Below, piece after piece: positions 23,753 to 27,404 of a DNA stretch of 27,404 bases. The translations under genes and the position numbers were made by a program. Numbering within the stretch: the first letter of the stretch is position 1; each line of letters begins with the position of its first letter. Below the pieces are notes generated by a model, which ran no database searches, was not told the origin of the DNA, and was given only the letters and a program-made list of their open reading frames with translations. The stretch is from IMG/VR virus record IMGVR_UViG_3300035698_011344, positions 1-27,404 of that record; one strand, 5' to 3'. Origin of the DNA: a virus.

Positions 23753-24257
23753 CGACAAGACGGCACTCGGGCCTTTGCGGGAGCAGAACCTAGCGCAGTA
23801 CTTTAAGTGGAGGAACACGCCCGATCTATGGCGCTGGTGTCGTCAAAGCGATGTACTGCAATGGTACGCTCACATTGACTGGTTTAACGGTTTGAGAGAC
23901 CGCACGGACCTTAGGATGTATGAGATCCTAGCGCCCAAAGAAAAGTGTGTCGGCGTGTGCGGGTTGACGAGTATAGACCAGTTGAACCAACGAGCGGAGT
24001 TTTCTCTTTACGTAGCACCGGAACACCAAGGGACGGGCTACGGTAAATCAGCCCTAGCGCTGCTCTTATCTCACGGTTTTAGGCACCTAAATCTGAACGT
24101 TATCTGGGGAGAATCGTTCGACAGCAACCCAGCGCTACAGATGTTTGAGGCCCTCGGGTTTGTAAACGAAGGCCGACGCAGGGACTTTTATTTTCGAGAC
24201 GGTAAGTTTATAGATGCGCATTTAGTGTCAATGAGGAGAGCCGAGTGGATCTCCTGA
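23739..24257 (+). CDS. GNAT N-acetyltransferase, PseH-like
   Basis: The product has 172 residues. The sequence begins LGPLREQNLAQYFKWRN, resembling PseH and RimJ/RimL-type enzymes (the KWRN motif at 23-26). The acetyl-CoA loop is EHQGTGYGKSAL (about 104-115), and SNPALQMFEALGFVNEGRRR is the usual C-terminal GNAT motif. In the pseudaminic pathway PseH N-acetylates the 4-amino sugar made by the aminotransferase. ATG 23739 has GGGCGGCG just upstream and overlaps the previous gene by 14 bases; the longer start at 23700 has no support. Confidence 0.82.
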   Translation: MSKLNDKTALGPLREQNLAQYFKWRNTPDLWRWCRQSDVLQWYAHIDWFNGLRDRTDLRMYEILAPKEKCVGVCGLTSIDQLNQRAEFSLYVAPEHQGTGYGKSALALLLSHGFRHLNLNVIWGESFDSNPALQMFEALGFVNEGRRRDFYFRDGKFIDAHLVSMRRAEWIS

Positions 24258-24487
24258 TACTAGAGGCTCTACAGACCGTCTTTCTGGGCTCGCTGTTATT
24301 ACTCGTGTTTTTAAGAAAAGACCTACGCCAAAAAGCCCACCTACCGTCGCCGCAAAAACACAGCAAAATAACTGGTAAAATAGTCTCAACCCCTTCGGGG
24401 ACTTTCACGATAGCTAACAAGAGAGCCCCGACGGCTCACTCGGAAGAGGAATTGTGGGCACGTGAACATGATCGATTTAGCCAGTAA
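24245..24487 (+). CDS. Small membrane protein, possible holin or lysis accessory
   Basis: The product has 80 residues with one N-terminal transmembrane segment (LILEALQTVFLGSLLLLVFL), then a basic soluble part. GTG 24245 has GAGGAG six bases upstream and overlaps the acetyltransferase by 13 bases. Being the first of several small membrane genes before an endolysin-like peptidase, it is a candidate holin or related lysis protein. No family match. Confidence 0.62.
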   Translation: MDLLILEALQTVFLGSLLLLVFLRKDLRQKAHLPSPQKHSKITGKIVSTPSGTFTIANKRAPTAHSEEELWAREHDRFSQ

Positions 24488-24740
24488 CGGCGATAACCTT
24501 CTAACGTTCATTGCTAGTGGCGCTATTACCGGTGCTATGGCCCTGCTGTTTTTCTTCATTCGTTCGTACTTCACGCGTATCCGAGAAGAGATCGGGGAGA
24601 TCAAGGGCGCTCTTGAGACCCTGCGCCGTGACTTAGGCGACACGAGAGAATCGCTTGTCATTGCAAGGAGTGAGCTCAAAGCAGTTTGGCGAATCTTAGA
24701 TAAAGGAAAACCCCATGAGTACTCAGCAGCACGGGATTAA
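24462..24740 (+). CDS. TM plus coiled-coil protein, holin/i-spanin-like
   Basis: The product has 92 residues. A transmembrane helix (FIASGAITGAMALLFFFI) near residues 16-34 is followed by a coiled coil (IREEIGEIKGALETLRRDLG). An N-terminal anchor plus a soluble coiled coil is the shape of an i-spanin or a small phage holin. GTG 24462 has AGAGGA eleven bases upstream; ATG 24468 is the alternative. It overlaps both neighbours. Confidence 0.62.
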   Translation: MNMIDLASNGDNLLTFIASGAITGAMALLFFFIRSYFTRIREEIGEIKGALETLRRDLGDTRESLVIARSELKAVWRILDKGKPHEYSAARD

Positions 24741-25008
24741 CGAGACTACCGAGGCAATGCACGCTGTCATCCAGCTCACTCTTTTCCTGGTGCGCAGGAT
24801 GAAGGACGGCCTGGACTTTCAAGACGCCATAGCGCTGTGGGAAAAGTTCAAAGGCGATAAAGAATTCGTAGACATCCTAAAGCGGGCCTTCGATAAGTAC
24901 GATGCCATCCCCGACGAGGTAGCAGACCTGGACCTTAGCGAGTCGGTGCAGCTAGCCCACGTGCTGCTGGCTTACTTGCCGGTAATGGTCGCCGAGTTCA
25001 AGAAGTGA
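24715..25008 (+). CDS. Small helical phage protein, unknown
   Basis: The product has 97 residues and is helical and amphipathic (MHAVIQLTLFLVRRMKDGLD; VQLAHVLLAYLPVMVAEFKK), with no signal peptide or cysteines. AAAGGA lies seven bases before the ATG. It overlaps the previous gene by 26 bases and the next by four (GTGA). Its position in the lysis group is the only functional hint. Confidence 0.6.
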   Translation: MSTQQHGINETTEAMHAVIQLTLFLVRRMKDGLDFQDAIALWEKFKGDKEFVDILKRAFDKYDAIPDEVADLDLSESVQLAHVLLAYLPVMVAEFKK

Positions 25009-25193
25009 GCTACATTCAACTGATCTTGGCAGGGATCTCACTCCTGCGCGAAGTGATCAAGTACTTGCGAGAGCGCGAGACCGATAAGTCCAAGCGACCA
25101 GAAGCTGTTAAGGCTCTTAAAGTAGCCTTTAAAAAAGCAAGAGAAACTAATGAAACTAAGGAACTCGAAGATGCTTTTAAGCGTTTTCTTTAG
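25005..25193 (+). CDS. Very small amphipathic protein, unknown
   Basis: The product has 62 residues: a short hydrophobic start (YIQLILAGISLLREVIKYL), then a highly charged Lys/Glu helix. GTG 25005 overlaps the preceding stop. It overlaps the next gene by 44 bases. The hydrophobic segment is too short and charged for a confident membrane helix. Function unknown. Confidence 0.5.
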   Translation: MSYIQLILAGISLLREVIKYLRERETDKSKRPEAVKALKVAFKKARETNETKELEDAFKRFL

Positions 25194-25419
25194 CATCGTG
25201 TTGGCTACGGCGTGGGGTTGCTGCTCAGCTCCTGTCGAGCCGTCTGGTATCCAAGGGCCTTTGGGTCCGTGGTCGCCTAAGATTTGGGCGTCGGATTTCG
25301 AGAGAAGCGGGGTCACCAGGGACGGTGTCCTCCTCCAATGCAATGACTGGACTTTCGATGGCTACCTTTGCATGCACGAACAGGATTTCGAGGAGCTGGC
25401 AGAGAGATGTCTTCAATGA
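25150..25419 (+). CDS. Secreted or lipoprotein-like lysis protein (o-spanin candidate)
   Basis: The product has 89 residues. A signal peptide is clear (MKLRNSKMLLSVFFSIVLA) with cysteines at 24 and 25 after AWG, a degenerate lipobox with Trp at -2, so lipid attachment is possible but not certain. The mature part has CNDWTFDGYLCMHEQDFEEL. ATG 25150 gives the needed positive n-region; ATG 25171 has a better ribosome site (AAGGA, eight bases) but lacks it. It overlaps the M15 peptidase gene, an arrangement often seen for outer-membrane lysis proteins. Confidence 0.62.
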   Translation: MKLRNSKMLLSVFFSIVLATAWGCCSAPVEPSGIQGPLGPWSPKIWASDFERSGVTRDGVLLQCNDWTFDGYLCMHEQDFEELAERCLQ

Positions 25420-25778
25420 TGATTACCGAGAATTTCTCTAGAGACGAGATCATGTGCCGCTGTGGTTGTGAAATCGCCAATATCGATTTGGAGTTTTTGA
25501 ACCGAGTTCAAACTCTGAGGACACACTACGACCGCCCGATGGTCATAACCTCAGGCTGCAGGTGCCCGGAGTGGAACGAGGAGCAGGGTGGCGCTAAGGC
25601 ATCGGCTCACCTGTCGACTACAACTCAGCAGTGCTACGCAGTGGATGTCCGTATCCACGGCAGCGCTGATAGGCATGACTTTCTTAGGATGGCTATGCAG
25701 CTCTTCGATGGTGTCGGCATCTACGAGGGCTGGATACACATCGATGGCCGCGTTGGCGAGACGTGCTGGGTTAGGTAG
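25407..25778 (+). CDS. M15-family peptidase, probable endolysin
   Basis: The product has 123 residues. SRDEIMCRCGC is followed by VITSGCRCPEWN (46-57), then SAHLS, YAVDV and WIHIDG. His68, Asp80 and His111 match the zinc ligands of M15A peptidases of the DUF882/VanY group, which cut peptidoglycan peptide cross-links. The loop between His68 and Asp80 is several residues longer than the usual SxHxxGxAxD spacing. There is no signal peptide, so release by a holin is expected. Start choices are 25407 (used), 25416 and 25419. The next gene converges after six bases. Confidence 0.82.
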   Translation: MSSMMITENFSRDEIMCRCGCEIANIDLEFLNRVQTLRTHYDRPMVITSGCRCPEWNEEQGGAKASAHLSTTTQQCYAVDVRIHGSADRHDFLRMAMQLFDGVGIYEGWIHIDGRVGETCWVR

Positions 25779-25784
25779 CCCTTT

Positions 25785-25964
25785 TTAAAGCATTGCTGTT
25801 GGGTCATCGCTATCCTCCGGGTGGTTCATCGCTGAACGGTCGCCACTAGAGAAATCTACCGCACAACATTTGCACAGATAAAACCTCTCATAGTCGGCGT
25901 ACTTAATTGTCTCGGCTTCGCTCTCGCCACAAGCTTCGCATACGATCTTGGTTTTTACAGTCAT
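25785..25964 (-). CDS. Small zinc-ribbon protein
   Basis: The product has 59 residues with two CxxC pairs, Cys9/Cys12 and Cys31/Cys34 (CEACGESEAE, LCKCC), a rubredoxin-like knuckle. ATG 25964 has AGAGGGA five bases upstream and is preferred over the start at 25994. It overlaps the 3' end of the upstream - strand gene by 62 bases. It converges with the peptidase gene with almost no gap. Confidence 0.65.
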   Translation of the reverse strand: MTVKTKIVCEACGESEAETIKYADYERFYLCKCCAVDFSSGDRSAMNHPEDSDDPTAML

Positions 25965-26205
25965 CGCTATCCCTCTGTTCCTCGTGAAGTCCATACAGGT
26001 ATACGTGTCTCTCCAGTAGATCGGGGGCTAAGTCCCTAGGGTCTACACCCTTAGAGCGTAGCCACCAAATAAAACCATAGGCCCTCTGCTCACCCGTCTC
26101 CTTGTCGCTATCGTCGAAGATAGGCCCTAGCGCCCAGCAGGTAGAGGAGTCGAACAAGATCCCGCATTGTGCGCCAGCGTCGTAAAGCACACTAAGGCTC
26201 ATCAT
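25903..26205 (-). CDS. Hypothetical early-region protein
   Basis: The product has 100 residues beginning MMSLSVLYDAGAQCGILFDS and then YGFIWWLRSKGVDPRDLAPD. ATG 26205 has AGGAGG six bases upstream, so the Lys/Thr-rich extension from 26247 (which is the shadow of an acidic tail in another frame) is rejected. No family recognised. It lies in the leftward early group. Confidence 0.62.
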   Translation of the reverse strand: MMSLSVLYDAGAQCGILFDSSTCWALGPIFDDSDKETGEQRAYGFIWWLRSKGVDPRDLAPDLLERHVYLYGLHEEQRDSDDCKNQDRMRSLWRERSRDN

Positions 26206-26371
26206 CGTCTTCTTCCTCCTCGTCTTCGTCTTCGTCTTCGTCTTCAAGCTCTTCTTGTAAGGCGAAAGTTTGTGCGTTAATTGCTTCCGTAATCTGCGCG
26301 AGCCCTACCTCTAGCGTCTGGGCTACTGCCAGTAAACCCTGTCGTATCGAATCCGTTACTTGCTCGTCCAT
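26192..26371 (-). CDS. Small protein with poly-acidic tail, nested in neighbours
   Basis: An open frame from ATG 26371 to TAG at 26192 encodes 59 residues: an amphipathic helix (DSIRQGLLAVAQTLEVGLAQ, then ITEAINAQTFALQ) and an Asp/Glu tail of about 18 residues. A TAG lies two codons before the ATG, so it begins there. AGGAG is twelve bases upstream. It overlaps 95 bases of the gene at 26277-26546 and 14 of the next gene. Short acidic proteins of this type can act as DNA mimics or SSB-like tails, but no function is established. Confidence 0.6.
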   Translation of the reverse strand: MDEQVTDSIRQGLLAVAQTLEVGLAQITEAINAQTFALQEELEDEDEDEDEEEEDDDEP

Positions 26372-26546
26372 TGTCTAACATCACTCCTGGTAAGGTGTTT
26401 TTGCGTAGCCGCTCTGCTGACCTGAGATGGTTTTGTGCGATCCTAGCCAGCCATTTAATCTCAGATCCGACGCCGTCTCTTTCCATCATCTCTAAGTACT
26501 TTCGTGCCTGCTGGTAATGGTGTGATAGCTGCTGTGTTTTAGTCAT
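26277..26546 (-). CDS. Hypothetical helical protein
   Basis: The product has 89 residues. Residues 1-50 are a convincing helical protein (SHHYQQARKYLEMMERDGVG; IKWLARIAQNHLRSAERLRK). The last 35 residues (Gly/Ser/Arg/Asp-rich) lie over the acidic-tail gene and look like a by-product of the overlap. AAAGGA is about eight bases before ATG 26546. It directly follows the ssDNA-binding gene, so it may belong to replication or recombination. Confidence 0.6.
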   Translation of the reverse strand: MTKTQQLSHHYQQARKYLEMMERDGVGSEIKWLARIAQNHLRSAERLRKNTLPGVMLDNGRASNGFDTTGFTGSSPDARGRARADYGSN

Positions 26547-26558
26547 TGACGCTTTCCT

Positions 26559-27074
26559 TTAGAAGGGAGTGTTATCTAAACTCATACTTTGCGTAGGGGA
26601 AACTAACGGCGGCGCAGCGTCGGGTAGGTAGCGAATTACCTCCTCGCTTTTTCTGCCGTTCCACTCTTTCAGCTTGGTATCGATACGGATAGTGCAACCG
26701 TTTAGAGGTGAGAGCTGTTGATCGATAGCTATCGACTTATCGTCAAAACTGTCTGTGTCGGGAGCTTCGATCTTAATCGTTTTACCGCAAGCGGTAGCGA
26801 ACTCTTTAAATCGAGACTTACCAATGTTCTCAGCGTCTACGCTGTCATTTTGCATATTGAATTGCGACCATACCTTAGCCTTAAAAGGCCCATCTAAGAC
26901 GTCAAACTCAACTTTGAACATCTCGCCCCTATTGACCTCACCAGCTATCTTTTTCTTGGTCTGCAAGACGTGGACGTCTACTACATAGGCACGGTAGCGT
27001 CCGGGCGGGAGAGGCTGGAAGTCCCCTCTGCCTGAAGTTTCGACAACCGTCTCATCACTATCAAAGTAACTCAT
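26559..27074 (-). CDS. DUF669-like ssDNA-binding protein
   Basis: The product has 171 residues. It has the opening LPPGRYRAYVVDVHVLQTKK, followed by FKVEFDVLDGPFKAKVWSQF and a C-terminal tip LDNTPF, like the acidic-aromatic end of single-strand-binding proteins that recruits partners. DUF669 proteins replace SSB in many phages and usually sit beside a Sak4 ATPase, as here. GGAGGT is six to seven bases from ATG 27074. The start overlaps the upstream gene stop (ATGA). Confidence 0.78.
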   Translation of the reverse strand: MSYFDSDETVVETSGRGDFQPLPPGRYRAYVVDVHVLQTKKKIAGEVNRGEMFKVEFDVLDGPFKAKVWSQFNMQNDSVDAENIGKSRFKEFATACGKTIKIEAPDTDSFDDKSIAIDQQLSPLNGCTIRIDTKLKEWNGRKSEEVIRYLPDAAPPLVSPTQSMSLDNTPF

Positions 27075-27404
27075 TTCTCTACCTCCAATGTTGGTTTACC
27101 TTCCATAACCCCGAAAACATCGGGATGCATAGCGATTTTATCGGGTAGGCCGAAGCGGTTTTTCGCCAGATAGCCCGGCGTCTCTATGCAGTAAAGCTCT
27201 CGCTTACCAGAACCGCGTCCTACCCTTTTACTGGTGCCTTCCTTGTCCTTAACAAAGACTTCATTGCGAGCGAACAAGACAGCATCTAAGTTGTTTACGA
27301 GCGACGGCGTACACTCTTTGTTGATGCTAATTTCGTGTCGATCGTAAGCCTCCGTTAGCGGGTCATCCACCTTCTTGACCACAGAGTGACCGACAAGGAT
27401 TACG
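27071..27404 (-). CDS. Sak4-like AAA ATPase, C-terminal part (5' end outside window)
   Basis: The frame is open to the window edge (VILVGHS before the GTG at 27382), so it is partial. Visible features are ILVGHS (a RecA-like strand end), NNLDAVLFARNEVFVKD, KRVGRGSGKRELYCIE and PGYLAKNRFGLPDKI. This series is typical of the C-terminal half of phage Sak4/AAA_24 single-strand annealing ATPases; the Walker A motif would lie beyond the window. It pairs with the DUF669 gene as a recombination/replication module. Confidence 0.75.
   Translation of the reverse strand, partial: VILVGHSVVKKVDDPLTEAYDRHEISINKECTPSLVNNLDAVLFARNEVFVKDKEGTSKRVGRGSGKRELYCIETPGYLAKNRFGLPDKIAMHPDVFGVMEGKPTLEVEK

Noticed and set aside
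24390-24400. CCCC-TTC-GGGG hairpin as a terminator
   Set aside because: It lies inside a coding frame, has a four-pair stem at most and no T-run.

Overview
The window is a contiguous piece of a tailed double-stranded DNA phage (or prophage) genome, most likely a short-tailed podovirus infecting a Gram-negative bacterium. The phage call rests on an uninterrupted morphogenesis series on the + strand: small terminase, large terminase, portal, scaffold, major capsid, decoration protein, head-tail adaptor, a large beta-rich stabilisation/nozzle protein, three or four internal (ejection) proteins and a tail fibre. No sheath, tape-measure or baseplate genes are seen, which favours a podovirus. The Gram-negative call is weaker and rests on a lipoprotein-like or secreted protein and TM/coiled-coil proteins next to an M15 peptidase, a spanin-style lysis cassette. 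No integrase, tRNA, CRISPR array or insertion sequence was found.

Layout: 1-249 is the 3' end of an Ala-Ala-X repeat protein. 286-311 is a terminator-like hairpin. 406-1980 holds TerS, a LamG-fold protein and a small beta-rich protein. 1981-2189 is a regulatory gap with an inverted repeat, a terminator-like hairpin and a possible leaderless promoter. 2190-2990 is a NeuB-type sialic-acid-like synthase lying directly against TerL. 2959-9291 is TerL, a zinc-ribbon protein, portal, a Gly-rich protein, scaffold, capsid and decoration protein. 9303-10313 is a Maf/DUF115-type protein. 10331-19919 holds connector, stabilisation, ejection and fibre genes. 19920-20033 carries a near-consensus sigma70-type promoter flanked by matching operator-like sites. 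20034-24257 is a tightly overlapping sugar operon: 4,6-dehydratase-like SDR, short Gfo/Idh oxidoreductase, SpsF-type cytidylyltransferase, class III aminotransferase, a small unknown protein and a PseH-like acetyltransferase. 24245-25778 is the probable lysis cassette, with gene overlaps continuing from the sugar genes. From 25785 to the window edge the genes are on the - strand and belong to early/replication functions: small proteins, a DUF669-like ssDNA-binding protein and a Sak4-like ATPase.

The most striking content is a nearly complete nonulosonic-acid (sialic/pseudaminic/legionaminic-acid-like) pathway. The inferred order is dehydratase, aminotransferase, N-acetyltransferase, PEP-condensing NeuB, CMP-activating SpsF-type enzyme, and a Maf-type transferase encoded immediately after the capsid and decoration genes. 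In bacteria, Maf proteins put CMP-activated nonulosonic acids on Ser/Thr of flagellin. The placement here suggests that the phage decorates its own virion with a sialic-acid-like sugar; modification of the host surface is the main alternative. Departures from the textbook pathway are a NeuB with no C-terminal SAF domain, a class III rather than DegT-type aminotransferase, an unusually short Gfo/Idh protein and no visible UDP-sugar hydrolase.

All functional calls are from reading motifs in the translated sequence; no database search was possible.
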